NCBI RefSeq assembly: GCF_000376225.1
Contig: NZ_AQXL01000120.1
Location: 1 to 64,000 of the forward strand
From: Effusibacillus pohliae DSM 22757
GTDB taxonomy: Bacteria > Bacillota > Bacilli > Tumebacillales > Effusibacillaceae
Direction of reading: 5' to 3'
Length of the DNA: 64,000 nt
The position numbers were made by a program, and so were the translations under genes. Shown piece by piece: positions 38,404-48,333 of this stretch. The notes below the pieces were generated by a model, which saw nothing but the letters and a program-made list of their open reading frames with translations, made no database searches and was not told the origin of the DNA. Each line of letters starts with the position of its first letter. Positions within the stretch are counted from its first letter, which is position 1.

Positions 38404-39357
38404 TTAGAATACCAGGAAATACATCAAGAAGATGTTGACGGTCAGCAGCAGCAACGCAGTCGGCACTTGAGCCTTGATAACCGCGTTTTTGTCGGGCAGA
38501 TCAAGCAGTGCCGCCGGCACAATATTGAAGTTCGCAGCCATCGGAGTCATCAGTGTTCCGCAGTAACCCGAAAACATGCCAATCGCCGCCATAACAGCAG
38601 GATTTCCCCCATGCATTTGAACGATTAACGGTAAACCGATGCCTGCCGTCATCACCGGAAAAGCGGCAAACGCGTTTCCCATAATCATGGTAAACAGAGC
38701 CATTCCCACGGCGTAGGCCGCAACGACAAAGAAACGGTTATCTACCGGAATCGCTGCGCTTACCAGATCGGCCACCACTTTCCCAACACCTGCCGCAGCA
38801 AACAAACCGCCCAAGGTAGCGAGCATCTGGGGAAGCACGGCGGCCCAACCGATCGCGTCCAACAACCGGCGCGATTCCTCAATCGGCTGCAGGCCTTTTT
38901 CCCGAGTTAGCGCCATGGCCGAGATCAAAGCGATGACGCATGCAACCCCGAGACTAACGAGTGTGACATTCCCTGGGTCGAGCAGAGGTAGACCGCCGAT
39001 TTTCACATTCTTTACCCACATTGTCCCAACAACAGTAATGAATGGGATAAGCAGGGCAGGAAGAAACAGTTTGTTTCCGAACTTTCTCGCGCTTGCTGCT
39101 CGCTGTTCATCTGTGGTTTGTTTGTAGGATCCCATCCGGACTCCTCCAAAACCGGCAATCAGCGCCATGATAATCACGAGGACCCCCATATACTTGGACG
39201 GGATCACCTTTCCAAACAGAAACGATACGGCAAACAGGCCCCAGAACAAAGCGGTCAACCCCCGCTTCGGGTTGCCTTTGTCTCGCAGCGTCAAAAGCGA
39301 AATAATAGCGAGAAAGATACCCGCGATATAGTAAATATACTCAAGATTGATAATCAT
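38404..39357 (-). CDS. DUF979 membrane permease subunit
   Basis: The 317-residue protein has about nine helices and matches the DUF979 family (GMFSGYCGTLMTPMAANFNI, MGNAFAAFPVMTAGIGLPLI). DUF979 and DUF969 genes usually occur as an adjacent pair and are thought to form a transporter. The start overlaps the DUF969 stop by four bases (ATGA). Place between pcp and pxpABC suggests import of 5-oxoproline or a pyroglutamyl compound; that is inference. Confidence 0.88.
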   Translation of the reverse strand: MIINLEYIYYIAGIFLAIISLLTLRDKGNPKRGLTALFWGLFAVSFLFGKVIPSKYMGVLVIIMALIAGFGGVRMGSYKQTTDEQRAASARKFGNKLFLPALLIPFITVVGTMWVKNVKIGGLPLLDPGNVTLVSLGVACVIALISAMALTREKGLQPIEESRRLLDAIGWAAVLPQMLATLGGLFAAAGVGKVVADLVSAAIPVDNRFFVVAAYAVGMALFTMIMGNAFAAFPVMTAGIGLPLIVQMHGGNPAVMAAIGMFSGYCGTLMTPMAANFNIVPAALLDLPDKNAVIKAQVPTALLLLTVNIFLMYFLVF

Positions 39358-40076
39358 GCTTGCGTCTCCCCTCGCAATTCAGGATTCTTAATCGATTCGT
39401 TGATTTGCGACTTTTCTGCTTCCGCCTTTATTTTTCGCTCCAACAGCAAGAGTCGCGCGCCGTGGATCAGGAAAGCGGCGATCGCGGTGGGAATCCCCCA
39501 GACCGCAATATGCAGCGGTTCCACCTGAATCCCGTTTTGTTCGAAGAATCCTTTCATCAACAAGATCGCGCCGAACGCAATAAAGATATCTTCGCCAAAA
39601 AAGAGTCCGACATTATCGGCGGACGCCGAATATGCCTTAATCCGGTTACGTACTTTTTCTGGGAGAGTTCCATATCGGTTTTCCGCTGCCGCTTCCGCCA
39701 TCGGTGCAACCAGCGGACGAACCATTTGCGCGTGGCCGCCGAGGCTTGTCAAACCTACAGTTGCGGCAAGTTCCCGCACAAACAGATACAAGATGAGCAG
39801 CCGTCCGGTCGTGGCAGCCTTCACTTTGCTGATCAACGCTTGCGCTTGTTCCTTCAGGCCGTAGCGTTCCAACAGGCCTATCACCGGCAAGGTCAGAATG
39901 AACAAGGAGAGATAGCGATTTTTTACAAACGCCTCTCCGAATGCCGTCAGGATCTTGTCGAACGGAAGATGTCCGGCTAAACCGGTGGCAATTCCCGCAA
40001 CCGTTACGACAAGCAACGGATTAAAGCGCATTGCAAAACCGACAATCACAATGGCAATTCCAATCAGTGTGAGCAT
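39354..40076 (-). CDS. DUF969 membrane permease subunit
   Basis: The 240-residue protein has about six helices (IGIAIVIVGFAMRFNPLLVV, LSLFILTLPVIGLLERYGL) and the DUF969 motif TVGLTSLGGHAQMVRPLVAP. It is coupled to the DUF979 gene and follows pxpA by 16 bases. The pair resembles a split member of the GntP/CitMHS-like permease type. The ATG at 40076 has a GGAGG site. Confidence 0.88.
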   Translation of the reverse strand: MLTLIGIAIVIVGFAMRFNPLLVVTVAGIATGLAGHLPFDKILTAFGEAFVKNRYLSLFILTLPVIGLLERYGLKEQAQALISKVKAATTGRLLILYLFVRELAATVGLTSLGGHAQMVRPLVAPMAEAAAENRYGTLPEKVRNRIKAYSASADNVGLFFGEDIFIAFGAILLMKGFFEQNGIQVEPLHIAVWGIPTAIAAFLIHGARLLLLERKIKAEAEKSQINESIKNPELRGETQA

Positions 40077-40092
40077 TCTTTTTCCTCCTTCG

Positions 40093-40857
40093 TTATCGAT
40101 TTCCAACCGCCCGCACGGCAACTCCCGCAGCTTGCAGAAGTTCCCGGATCTGGCGGGCGAAGGTCAGCGCATGCGGTCCGTCGCCGTGGAGACAGACGGT
40201 ATCCGCTTTGATCGGAACATCGACTCCTTGTTGCGATGCCACCTTGCCTTCCTTGACCATGCGGATCACCTGTTGCACCGCTTGCGCCGGATCGGTGATC
40301 AGCGCGTCCGGCTGGCGGCGCGAAGTTAATGAACCATCCGCTTGGTAGGTGCGGTCGGCGAATACTTCGCTGGCAGTACGCAAGCCGATCGACTGACCTG
40401 CTTTCACCAGCTCGCTGCCGGACAGGCCGAACAGGATCAATTCCGGATCCACCTTGTACACCGCCTCCGCGATCGCTTTTGACAGCGCCGGATTTTTCGC
40501 AGCCATGTTGTAGAGAGCGCCGTGCGGCTTCACATGCTGCATCGTTCCGCCTTCCGCCTTGACAAATCCATACAGGGCGCCGATCTGATACACCACGATG
40601 TCGTATGCTTCTTGCGGTGAAATGTCCATGTTCCGGCGGCCGAAGCCTACCAGATCCGGCAGGCCGGGATGCGCTCCGATGGCGACCCCTTTTTCCAGGG
40701 CGAGTTTCACCGTTTTCCGCATGGTTGCCGGATCCCCCGCATGAAATCCGCAGGCGATGTTGGCCGATGTGACAAAGTTCAGGATCTCCTCGTCGTTTCC
40801 CAGTTTGTAAGCGCCGAAACTTTCGCCCATGTCACAGTTCAAATCGACTCGAAACAT
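40093..40857 (-). CDS. pxpA: 5-oxoprolinase subunit A (LamB/YcsF family)
   Basis: PxpA, PxpB and PxpC together hydrolyse 5-oxoproline to glutamate with ATP. The 254-residue protein has the family motifs [46 protein letters not shown] and [10 protein letters not shown]. The ATG at 40857 follows GGGAGGGAG. Confidence 0.96.
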   Translation of the reverse strand: MFRVDLNCDMGESFGAYKLGNDEEILNFVTSANIACGFHAGDPATMRKTVKLALEKGVAIGAHPGLPDLVGFGRRNMDISPQEAYDIVVYQIGALYGFVKAEGGTMQHVKPHGALYNMAAKNPALSKAIAEAVYKVDPELILFGLSGSELVKAGQSIGLRTASEVFADRTYQADGSLTSRRQPDALITDPAQAVQQVIRMVKEGKVASQQGVDVPIKADTVCLHGDGPHALTFARQIRELLQAAGVAVRAVGNR

Positions 40858-40873
40858 CGCTTCTCCCTCCCCG

Positions 40874-41872
40874 TTACTTCAATGCGATCCCCTGTTTCAA
40901 CAACTCGATCTCCCGTTCCCGCCTGCGATACAGCGCCTGTGCTTCCTCCAGCGTGATTTCCTGAAAGCGGACAGTCTCGCCCGGCTTGACCTGTGCGATC
41001 ACCGGCAGATCGACTGACGCCACCTGGGCGATTTTCGGATAGCCGCCAGTTGTCTGGCGGTCGGCCAGCAACACGATCGGCTGGCCCCCGGCCGGCACCT
41101 GGACGGTGCCTGCGGCCACCGCTTCCGAAATCAGTTCGCGCGGTTCCGCCAACCGGAGCCGTGCCCCCGACAACCGGTAGCCCATCCGATCCGATTGCGG
41201 CGTGACCTGAAACGGTTCCGTAAAAAATCGCTCCTGGCTGTCCACGGTAAACCAGTCAAACTGACCGCCGCGCATTGCCCGGATGACCGGATTCTTGCCG
41301 TACGCCGGCAGCAAATCGGAAGTCACCGCCCAGTCAGTGGCGGCAAACGGGCAGGAATCCATCCCCTTCGCCAGCTTTCGCATGCGATGCAAGCTTCGCC
41401 GGGAAGCGGGCCGTACCCGCAGCACATCTCCTTCTTTCAAAGCGCGTCCCTGAAAGCCGCCGATCCCGGCGCGCAAATAGGTGCTGCGGCTCCCCATCAC
41501 GACCGGAACGTCGAATCCGCCGGCCACCGCCAGGTAGGCGCGGCAGCCTGCAATCGCCATCCCGAATTGCAACACGCTTCCCCCTTTAACCAGCACAGGT
41601 CGCCATTCCGGAACGGACCGGCCGTCGATCTTGGGGGACAATGCGGCTCCACATATGGCGATCAGCGCATCTCTTTCAAACAGCAGCGTCGGTCCCTGTA
41701 TCGTCATTTCCAGCGCCGCTTCCGCTTCTTCATTGCCCACCAGCAGATTCGCCAGCCGCAGCGCAAACGGGTCCATCGCGCCGCTGGCGACCACCCCGTA
41801 TTTTTGCACCCCGTGCCTGCCGAGATCCTGAAGGGAAGTCAGCAGCCCCGGCCGCATCACCCTGATGCTCAT
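40874..41872 (-). CDS. pxpC: 5-oxoprolinase subunit C
   Basis: PxpC belongs to the biotin-dependent carboxylase-like domain family (AHS2). The 332-residue product shows [35 protein letters not shown] and [13 protein letters not shown], and ends with [19 protein letters not shown]. It overlaps pxpB by four bases and precedes pxpA by 16, so B-C-A are expressed together. Confidence 0.96.
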   Translation of the reverse strand: MSIRVMRPGLLTSLQDLGRHGVQKYGVVASGAMDPFALRLANLLVGNEEAEAALEMTIQGPTLLFERDALIAICGAALSPKIDGRSVPEWRPVLVKGGSVLQFGMAIAGCRAYLAVAGGFDVPVVMGSRSTYLRAGIGGFQGRALKEGDVLRVRPASRRSLHRMRKLAKGMDSCPFAATDWAVTSDLLPAYGKNPVIRAMRGGQFDWFTVDSQERFFTEPFQVTPQSDRMGYRLSGARLRLAEPRELISEAVAAGTVQVPAGGQPIVLLADRQTTGGYPKIAQVASVDLPVIAQVKPGETVRFQEITLEEAQALYRRREREIELLKQGIALK

Positions 41873-42567
41873 CGCCCGCCCTCCTTCCACGCGTCATATT
41901 CCTCGCGGGAAATCGGCCGAAACCGAACCCGGTCACCCGCTTGCAACAAACTCGGCGGATCGTCGTTCGGGCGAAACAGGGCCAATGGCGTCCGCCCGAT
42001 CAACTGCCATCCCCCCGGCGTGTCAATCGAATACACACCGGTTTGCATACCGGCGATTCCGACTGTGCCGGCCGGAATCTGCAAACGGGGTGACGGACGC
42101 CGCGGCGCCGCAATCCGCTCCGACATCCCGCCCAGATAGGGGAAGCCGGGGGCAAACCCGATCATGTACACCAGATAGTCACCGCTTGCGTGAATCTCAA
42201 TCACTTGCTCCGTCGTCAGTCCGTTATGCTCCGCCACAAACTTCAAATCGGGGCCGAACTCTCCCCCATAGCAGACGGGAATTTCGACGATCCGCGGAGG
42301 CGAATCAGGTGTTTCGGGCAGCAGAGAGATGATGTTTTCAAGCGTCGAACATACATCCGCATACGACAATCGCAACGGATCGTAAAATACGGTTACCGTT
42401 GTAAACGCCGGAATATACTCGACCATTCCGGGAAACGGACATTCATCCAAATACCCGGCCAACGCTTTTACCTTGCGGTGGGTTACGAGATCAATTGTGT
42501 TCGCGAATTCGACGACCACCGCGGAGTCGCCCAGCGGAACGAATTGAAGCGCTGCTTTGGCCGTCAC
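41869..42567 (-). CDS. pxpB: 5-oxoprolinase subunit B
   Basis: PxpB carries the AHS1 (KipI-like) domain. The 232-residue product has FVPLGDSAVVVEFANTID and the C-terminal core YMIGFAPGFPYLGGM, SPRLQIPAGTVGIAG and YSIDTPGGWQLIGRTPLALF. The GTG at 42567 follows GGGGGTGAG and starts inside the end of the IclR gene, so the regulator and enzymes share a transcript. Confidence 0.96.
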   Translation of the reverse strand: MTAKAALQFVPLGDSAVVVEFANTIDLVTHRKVKALAGYLDECPFPGMVEYIPAFTTVTVFYDPLRLSYADVCSTLENIISLLPETPDSPPRIVEIPVCYGGEFGPDLKFVAEHNGLTTEQVIEIHASGDYLVYMIGFAPGFPYLGGMSERIAAPRRPSPRLQIPAGTVGIAGMQTGVYSIDTPGGWQLIGRTPLALFRPNDDPPSLLQAGDRVRFRPISREEYDAWKEGGR

Positions 42568-42607
42568 TGTCTCACCCCCTGTTTTGACTGGATGGCTTCC
42601 CGGCGCG

Positions 42608-43393
42608 TCAGAACGTCTGGCCTGTGCCTGTCCAGCCCAATTTGCGCGAGATTTCATGCGCCGCCCCCATCACTTTTTTGGTCAGAGCGGGCAAATGTTC
42701 TGGTTGAAAGCGGGTGGTCGGACCGGCGATGCTAAGGCCAGCCGCCACCCGGCCGCGGTGATCAAAAATCGGCGCCGCCACGGCGGACGAATCGTTTTCC
42801 AGTTCGGAGTGACTGACCGAAAATCCGGTTTTCCGCGATTCCTCCAAAACGGATCGCAGCGACTCCCGATCGGTGATCGTTCCCGCTCCGATCGGTTTCA
42901 GTTCAATCTGATTGAGGTATCGTTCCCGCTCCGCATCGGGCAGAAAAGCGAGCAAAATCCGCGGGCAGGCCCCCGCATACAACGGAGCTCTCCGGCCGAT
43001 CGCGGTATACACTCGTACGGGCTGGTGGGTGTCCACTTTTTCGATATAAATCGCTTCGTTGCCGTCCCGTACGATCAAGTTGACAGCCTCGGCCACCTCG
43101 TCCCGCAACCGCCGCATCACCGGCAGTGCGACATGCCGGATGTCCAGCCGCTCAGCCACCAACTGGCCAAATTGCAGAAACTTCAGCCCGAGTGTGTATT
43201 TTCCCGCCTGGTCCCTCGTCAGAAAGCCCATCTCTTCAAGTGAACCGACCATCCGGTGGACGGAGGTTTTTGGGAGATTCGACAATTCCGCCATTTCGTG
43301 CAGGGTTAACCGGTCATTGGCGAGGAACAGGTTGAGGAGTTCCATCGATTTAATGACCGTTTTGTTTTTGTGCTGTTTGTTTTGGGACTGCAT
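42608..43393 (-). CDS. IclR-family regulator of the pyroglutamate cluster
   Basis: The 261-residue regulator has an N-terminal helix-turn-helix (LTLHEMAELSNLPKTSVHRM, residues 29-48) and a C-terminal effector domain (IGRRAPLYAGACPRILLAF, GFSVSHSELENDSSAVAAPI, AAGLSIAGPTTRF). It is the first gene of the pxpB-pxpC-pxpA-DUF969-DUF979 operon, so it probably senses 5-oxoproline or glutamate and controls its own operon. Three TTCCG half-sites lie directly upstream. Confidence 0.92.
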   Translation of the reverse strand: MQSQNKQHKNKTVIKSMELLNLFLANDRLTLHEMAELSNLPKTSVHRMVGSLEEMGFLTRDQAGKYTLGLKFLQFGQLVAERLDIRHVALPVMRRLRDEVAEAVNLIVRDGNEAIYIEKVDTHQPVRVYTAIGRRAPLYAGACPRILLAFLPDAERERYLNQIELKPIGAGTITDRESLRSVLEESRKTGFSVSHSELENDSSAVAAPIFDHRGRVAAGLSIAGPTTRFQPEHLPALTKKVMGAAHEISRKLGWTGTGQTF

Positions 43394-43405
43394 GCCGATC
43401 CCTCG

Positions 43406-43434
43406 TTCCGAAATTCGGAATTTTGATTCCGAAT
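43406..43434. promoter_or_regulatory. IclR-type operator
   Basis: TTCCGAAATTCGGAA (43406-43420) is a perfect palindrome. It overlaps a second palindrome, ATTCGGAA-6-TTCCGAAT (43413-43434). Three TTCCG half-sites in this spacing suit IclR-family dimers, and the site lies 13 bases before the regulator start. Confidence 0.65.
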
Positions 43435-43471
43435 TTTATATCCTTTACAAAAATAGTACGACTCTTGGCGC

Positions 43472-43519
43472 AAAAAAACAAGAGGAGAATTTCCCCTTTT
43501 CCAAGAGAAACTCTCCTCG
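43472..43519 (-). terminator. Terminator after deoC
   Basis: GAGGAGAGTTTC pairs with GGAAATTCTCCTC on the minus strand and is followed by TTGTTTTTTT. Confidence 0.8.
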
Positions 43520-43573
43520 GAAGAATACTTTCCTCTTCATTATGGACGGTTTTCCTAATTTATATGGACCGGC

Positions 43574-44335
43574 TCAATAGCCCGCGCCGGCCGACCGGTT
43601 TCCTTGCACGATCGCAACCGACGCGCTGGCTCCGATGCGGGTGGCGCCGGCTGCCAACATGGCCAATGCAGCTTCCCGCGTCCGGATGCCGCCGGATGCT
43701 TTGACTCCCATCCGCGGTCCGACTGCCGCCCGCATCAGTGCAATATCCTCTTTGGTTGCCCCGCCGCTGCTGAACCCGGTCGAAGTTTTCACATAATCGG
43801 CGCCCGCCTGCTTCGCCAGCAAGCATGCGGCAATCTTCTCTTTCTCTGTCAAGAGGCTGGTCTCAATAATCACTTTCACCAGTGCTTGTCCGTTTGCCGC
43901 CCGGACAACCGCCCGGATGTCTTCCAGGACGGCCCGGTAATCGCCCGCTTTCAGCAGGCCTACCGGAATCACCATATCCACTTCGGTGGCGCCGTTTGCG
44001 ATCGCATTTTCCGTTTCAAACGCTTTCACGGGCGATCCGGTCGCTCCCAGCGGAAAACCGATCACCGTGCACACTTTCACCCCGCTTCCGGTCAGTTCGT
44101 CAGCCGCAAGCGGCACATACACCGGATTTACGCAGACGGACGCAAACTGGAATTGTTTTGCCTCCCGGCAGAGCTGCTTCACCTGATCCGGGGTTGCATC
44201 CGGTTTCAACAAGGTATGGTCGATTGCAGAGGCCAATTTTTCTGGCGGAAGCGGAACAAATTCTCCTGTTTCCGATTGGATCGGCCCGATAACCGATTCC
44301 AGCTTGCTGCGAATTTCCTCAATCTGTTGCTTCAT
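43574..44335 (-). CDS. deoC: Deoxyribose-phosphate aldolase
   Basis: DeoC cleaves 2-deoxyribose 5-phosphate to glyceraldehyde 3-phosphate and acetaldehyde. The 253-residue product has [47 protein letters not shown], the Schiff-base lysine in [16 protein letters not shown] near residue 185 and VKASGGIRT. It overlaps the Nudix gene by four bases. About 30 residues precede the usual start of the family, so the protein has a short N-terminal extension. Confidence 0.96.
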   Translation of the reverse strand: MKQQIEEIRSKLESVIGPIQSETGEFVPLPPEKLASAIDHTLLKPDATPDQVKQLCREAKQFQFASVCVNPVYVPLAADELTGSGVKVCTVIGFPLGATGSPVKAFETENAIANGATEVDMVIPVGLLKAGDYRAVLEDIRAVVRAANGQALVKVIIETSLLTEKEKIAACLLAKQAGADYVKTSTGFSSGGATKEDIALMRAAVGPRMGVKASGGIRTREAALAMLAAGATRIGASASVAIVQGNRSAGAGY

Positions 44336-44763
44336 GACACGTCTCCCTCCAGCCTTTTGATCGCCCGTTCCAGAATCACGTTATTGTTTTCGTATCCCCG
44401 TTCCGCATGAACTTGCAGGGCCTCGTCAACGGGAAACCAGAACACGTCTCGGATCTCTTCCTCCTGCGCTTTGGTTTCGCCGGAAACGGCTTGCATCAGG
44501 TAATAGGTGACCTCTTTCGTAACGGTTCCTTTACCCGGCACATCAAAATCAAACGAAATCACGCCGAGCGGATCGCCGACAATTTTCGCCTGAATCCCTG
44601 TTTCTTCCGCCACTTCCCGCAGGGCCGCCTGTTTTTGCGTCTCCCCTTCTTCCAAATGGCCCTTGGGCAAAGTCATTTTTCCAAACCGGTCATGGATTAG
44701 GAGCAGCTCGATCCGGCCGTCGATTTCCCGATAAACCACTCCTCCTGCCGAATACTCTTTCAT
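44332..44763 (-). CDS. Nudix hydrolase
   Basis: The 143-residue protein contains the Nudix box [20 protein letters not shown] followed by TGI (residues about 35-57), which binds magnesium for cleavage of nucleoside-diphosphate-linked substrates. The N-terminus [20 protein letters not shown] is like MutT/ApaH-type Nudix enzymes. The substrate is unknown. The ATG follows CGGAGG, and the gene forms a two-gene operon with deoC. Confidence 0.9.
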   Translation of the reverse strand: MKEYSAGGVVYREIDGRIELLLIHDRFGKMTLPKGHLEEGETQKQAALREVAEETGIQAKIVGDPLGVISFDFDVPGKGTVTKEVTYYLMQAVSGETKAQEEEIRDVFWFPVDEALQVHAERGYENNNVILERAIKRLEGDVS

Positions 44764-45014
44764 TCCGCCACCTCCGCTTCAAACATTATAAGTGAGCTGC
44801 ATCAGATTGACAACGAACGAGTACTTCCCTTCTCAAGTACGTTTTCCGTTGCCGCTTGCGGCAATTCCAGCAACCAATGGAGCGGGCGCATCGAAAATCA
44901 TGGCTAAGTAAAAGAGAAAACCCCGCTCCACTCGACGCCGTCGGTGCACCACCAAAGCGACGAGCAGCTTTGATGAGGCCCCGAAACAGCGTCCGGGCGG
45001 GGGAAAAAATAGAC
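44764..45014. other. Intergenic region after mtaB
   Basis: This gap of 251 bp has no gene. On the minus strand GCGGGGTTTTCTCTTTT (44938-44922) is terminator-like and could pair with CCCCGC near 45000, but the loop would be about 60 bases, so the end of the prmA-rsmE-mtaB transcript is unclear. Confidence 0.4.
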
Positions 45015-46388
45015 TTACGCTTGCACCATGTCCAGCGGAATCAGACCGGTCGGCACGCTTTCCGTCGCCGCGGCAGGCTGAAACGTCACTTGTTCGACAA
45101 AGGTCCCCTGCGAAACGTCCGCTTTCGCCTCGTCCAGCCGCACGGACACGATTTGTCCGAGCATGTCCGGGTGTCCGCGGAATGCGATTTTGATATAGTT
45201 GTCCGAATAGCCTTCGAGCATCCCTTCCGCATTGATCTCTTCCGGAATCACTTCCAGAACCTGCCCGACATACCTCGCCGAATACTCGACCTGCAGCCGG
45301 TTGGCCAGCTCGATCAATTTCGCGACGCGGGCTTCCTTTACCGCTTCCGGCACCTGGTCTTTGTATTTGGCAGCCGGCGTCCCTTTCCGCTTCGAATACG
45401 GGAAGACGTGCAGGTCGGCAAACCGCTGATCCTTGACGAAGTTGTACGTTTCTGCAAAATGGTCGTCCGTTTCGCCCGGGAAGCCGACGATCACGTCGCT
45501 GGTGATCGCCAGATCCGGCAGCGCTTTCCGCAGTTCCACCAGTTTCGCGGCAAACTCCTCGACCGTGTATTTCCGGTTCATCCGGTCGAGCACATAGTTG
45601 GAACCGGACTGCAGCGGAATGTGCAGATGGCGGCAGACTTTTTCCGAACGGGTGAGGACTTCCAGCATTTTGCCGTCGATTTCGCTCGCTTCGATCGAAG
45701 AAATCCGAATCCGGCGCAGGCCCTCCACTTTCTCAAGGTCGACCAGCAAATCGGCCAGTGTGTAGCCGTCCAGGTCATCCCCGTAACCGCCGGTGTGTAT
45801 GCCGGACAGGACGATTTCGCGATAGCCCGCTGCCACCAGTTTTTCCGCTTGTTTGATCACGTTCTCCGGCTTCCGGCTGCGGATAAATCCGCGCGAGTAC
45901 GGAATGATGCAGAACGTGCAGAAGTTATTGCAGCCTTCCTGGATTTTCAGAAATGCGCGAGTGTGCCCCTGGAACTCCGGCACGTCCAGCTCTTCAAATT
46001 CCCGCTGCGAGCGGACGGAAGACACGAATTTGAGCGGTTTCTTTTCTTCCTGCACTTTCTCGACCAGGTCGACGATCTGCTCCCGGTGTTGTGTTCCGAT
46101 CACCAAATCGACACCGGGAATCGCCAAAATCTCATCGGGCGCCATTTGCGCATAGCAGCCGGTGACGACCACCGTCGCGTGTTCGTTGCGGCGGATCGCG
46201 CGGCGGATCATCTGCCGCGATTTTTTGTCGCCCGTATCGGTCACGGTGCACGTATTGATCACGTACACGTCGGCGATGTCGTGAAAATCGACCTGCGTGT
46301 ACCCGCGCCGCTTGAACAGCTGCCAGATCGCTTCCGTGTCGTACGAATTCACCTTGCAGCCCAGCGTGTGAAATGCCACTGTTGACAT
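45015..46388 (-). CDS. mtaB: tRNA t6A37 methylthiotransferase
   Basis: MtaB converts t6A37 to ms2t6A in tRNAs reading ANN codons. The 457-residue radical-SAM protein has an N-terminal UPF0004 domain (FHTLGCKVNSYDTEAIWQLF, CTVTDTGDKKSRQMIRRA), the radical-SAM cluster CNNFCTFCIIPYSRG near residue 152 and a C-terminal TRAM-like domain. The ATG at 46388 follows GGGAGGG and lies five bases past the rsmE stop. Confidence 0.96.
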   Translation of the reverse strand: MSTVAFHTLGCKVNSYDTEAIWQLFKRRGYTQVDFHDIADVYVINTCTVTDTGDKKSRQMIRRAIRRNEHATVVVTGCYAQMAPDEILAIPGVDLVIGTQHREQIVDLVEKVQEEKKPLKFVSSVRSQREFEELDVPEFQGHTRAFLKIQEGCNNFCTFCIIPYSRGFIRSRKPENVIKQAEKLVAAGYREIVLSGIHTGGYGDDLDGYTLADLLVDLEKVEGLRRIRISSIEASEIDGKMLEVLTRSEKVCRHLHIPLQSGSNYVLDRMNRKYTVEEFAAKLVELRKALPDLAITSDVIVGFPGETDDHFAETYNFVKDQRFADLHVFPYSKRKGTPAAKYKDQVPEAVKEARVAKLIELANRLQVEYSARYVGQVLEVIPEEINAEGMLEGYSDNYIKIAFRGHPDMLGQIVSVRLDEAKADVSQGTFVEQVTFQPAAATESVPTGLIPLDMVQA

Positions 46389-46393
46389 CCGTT

Positions 46394-47206
46394 TCACCCT
46401 CCCATCTGTCCAAAATGGTATAAAATGATCGCGGCAGCCACCAGCCCCGCGGTTTCAGTCCGTAATATGCGAGGGCCCAATGTGATAATGCGGGCCCCGT
46501 GTTCTTCCGCAAGCGCAACTTCCTGCGGCGCAAAGCCGCCCTCCGGCCCGATCAGAAGCGCGACCGACCGGGGCAATCGGGGGGTGTCGCCGCCGATCAC
46601 TCGCCGGTCATCGACGTCCTGCTGTTCGGATGCACCGCCAGCTGTAAACGTGTTCAGCGCCGACCGCAAACCAACGCCGGACTGCCCTTCGTACGCCAGC
46701 AAAATCAGATCGTGCGAAGCAGCCTGTTCGGCCAGCCACTGCCGCAGGGAAACCACGTCCGCGATGTGCGGAATCACAAGGCGATGCGCCTGTTCCGCTG
46801 CTTCTTTGGCAATCCGCTGCCAGCGTTCGCGGCGCTTGCTCTCTTTTTTTGCATCATACTGAACGATTGTGCGTTCCGTTTCGACTGGCACAAAACAGGC
46901 GATGCCCAGTTCCGTCCCTTTTTGCACAATCAGATCCATTTTATCACTTTTCGGCAGTCCCTGGACCAGCGTAAGTTTTACCTCCGGTTCCACTTTTTCG
47001 GCGAGCGTTTCGACGATCTCACCGACCACCTGGCCGGAAGCGAATTCGGTCAATCGCACGCGATACGACCGGCCCAAACCATCGGCGCAAATCACCTCTG
47101 CGCCAGGCTGCAGCCGCAACACGCGCGTGATATGTTTCACATCGTCGCCCGTGATCCGCACCTGCCCGGCTTCGATCGCTTCCGGCGAAACAAAATATCG
47201 CTGCAT
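46394..47206 (-). CDS. rsmE: 16S rRNA m3U1498 methyltransferase
   Basis: The 270-residue SPOUT enzyme has an N-terminal PUA-like part (ITGDDVKHITRVLRLQPGAE) and the knot with VQKGTELGIACFVPV, RWQRIAKEAAEQAHR and ALLIGPEGGFAPQEVALAEE followed by LGPRILRTETA. An insert of about 20 residues (TFTAGGASEQQDVDDRRVIG) before the last knot strand is unusual. It lies between prmA and mtaB, the Bacillus order. Confidence 0.96.
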   Translation of the reverse strand: MQRYFVSPEAIEAGQVRITGDDVKHITRVLRLQPGAEVICADGLGRSYRVRLTEFASGQVVGEIVETLAEKVEPEVKLTLVQGLPKSDKMDLIVQKGTELGIACFVPVETERTIVQYDAKKESKRRERWQRIAKEAAEQAHRLVIPHIADVVSLRQWLAEQAASHDLILLAYEGQSGVGLRSALNTFTAGGASEQQDVDDRRVIGGDTPRLPRSVALLIGPEGGFAPQEVALAEEHGARIITLGPRILRTETAGLVAAAIILYHFGQMGG

Positions 47207-47233
47207 GTCGGCCTCCCGCTCTTTTTCCGAATC

Positions 47234-48193
47234 CTACAGGCCGTTTTTCCCGCCAAGGGGCGTTTTTTCCGCCACCAGCACGGTCCAATCCTGCTCGGTG
47301 AGCATTTCCCTGACGGCAAACCCTTGTTGTTCCATCTGCCCGCGCACCCAGTCCGCTTTTTCCTGGATAATGCCGGACGCGATGAACAGCCCGCCCGGCT
47401 CGAGCACCCTGCAGGCGTCCGGGATCATGCGGACCACGATGTCCGCCAGAATGTTCGCGACCACGAGAGAAAATGGACCGTCGATCCCCCGCAGCAAATC
47501 GTTTGCCCGCACGGCCACACGGTCGTCGACATGGTTCTGCGCCACATTTTCCCGCGCCACCTTGACGGCGACCGGGTCCAAATCGAGCGCCAGCACCTGC
47601 TCGGCGCCCAATTTTGCACAAGCGATCGAGAGAATCGCGGTGCCGGTTCCGACATCCACCACGCGCGCGTTGGCAGGGAGCCATTTTTCCAGCATCCGCA
47701 GGCACAAAACGGTGGTCGGATGGGTGCCGGTGCCAAATGCCATGCCGGGATCAAGCTCGATGATGATTTCTCCGGGAGCGGCCTCATACGGCTCCCACGT
47801 GGGTTTAATCGTCAGCCGGTCAGTCACCCGCACCGGTTTGAAAAATTGTTTCCACGCGTTGGCCCAGTCTTCTTCGTCCACTTCGCGGGTCGCGACTTCA
47901 CCGCGCCCGGGATCAAGCCCATACCCGGTGAAGGCAGCCAGCTCCTGTTTGATTTTATTGACCAAAGAAGCGACATCGACCAGTTCCGGGAAGTACGCAG
48001 ACACGCGGGCACCCTCCGCCGGAACCAGATCATCCGTCACTTCATACCAGTTTCCATAAGGATTGTTGCGAACCACGTCCAGATCATTGCGGTCTTCAAT
48101 CGCCACGCCGGCGGCGCCAAGCCGCGTCAGCAGTTCCGACACCGCTTCGCTCGCCTCGTGACTGGTCCAAACTGTCACTTCCGTCCACTTCAC
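47234..48193 (-). CDS. prmA: Ribosomal protein L11 methyltransferase
   Basis: PrmA methylates L11. The 319-residue product has the substrate-binding N-terminal domain (WTEVTVWTSHEASEAVSELL) and a methyltransferase core with FGTGTHPTTVLCLRMLEKWL, VVDVGTGTAILSIACAKLGA and VVANILADIVVRMIPD. The GTG at 48193 follows GGAGG. In Bacillus it follows dnaJ; here the Wadjet operon lies upstream instead. Confidence 0.96.
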   Translation of the reverse strand: MKWTEVTVWTSHEASEAVSELLTRLGAAGVAIEDRNDLDVVRNNPYGNWYEVTDDLVPAEGARVSAYFPELVDVASLVNKIKQELAAFTGYGLDPGRGEVATREVDEEDWANAWKQFFKPVRVTDRLTIKPTWEPYEAAPGEIIIELDPGMAFGTGTHPTTVLCLRMLEKWLPANARVVDVGTGTAILSIACAKLGAEQVLALDLDPVAVKVARENVAQNHVDDRVAVRANDLLRGIDGPFSLVVANILADIVVRMIPDACRVLEPGGLFIASGIIQEKADWVRGQMEQQGFAVREMLTEQDWTVLVAEKTPLGGKNGL

Positions 48194-48333
48194 ATGAAAT
48201 CCTCCATTGCGCATCGCAGCTCGGCTCCATTCCGCGCCGCGGCGCAGGTTTAAGCTGTCTGAGTCACGCTTTGACAGCCCGGCGGCCGAAAAGCCACATT
48301 TCATCATACATCAAGTGGCGGGGAAAATCAATT

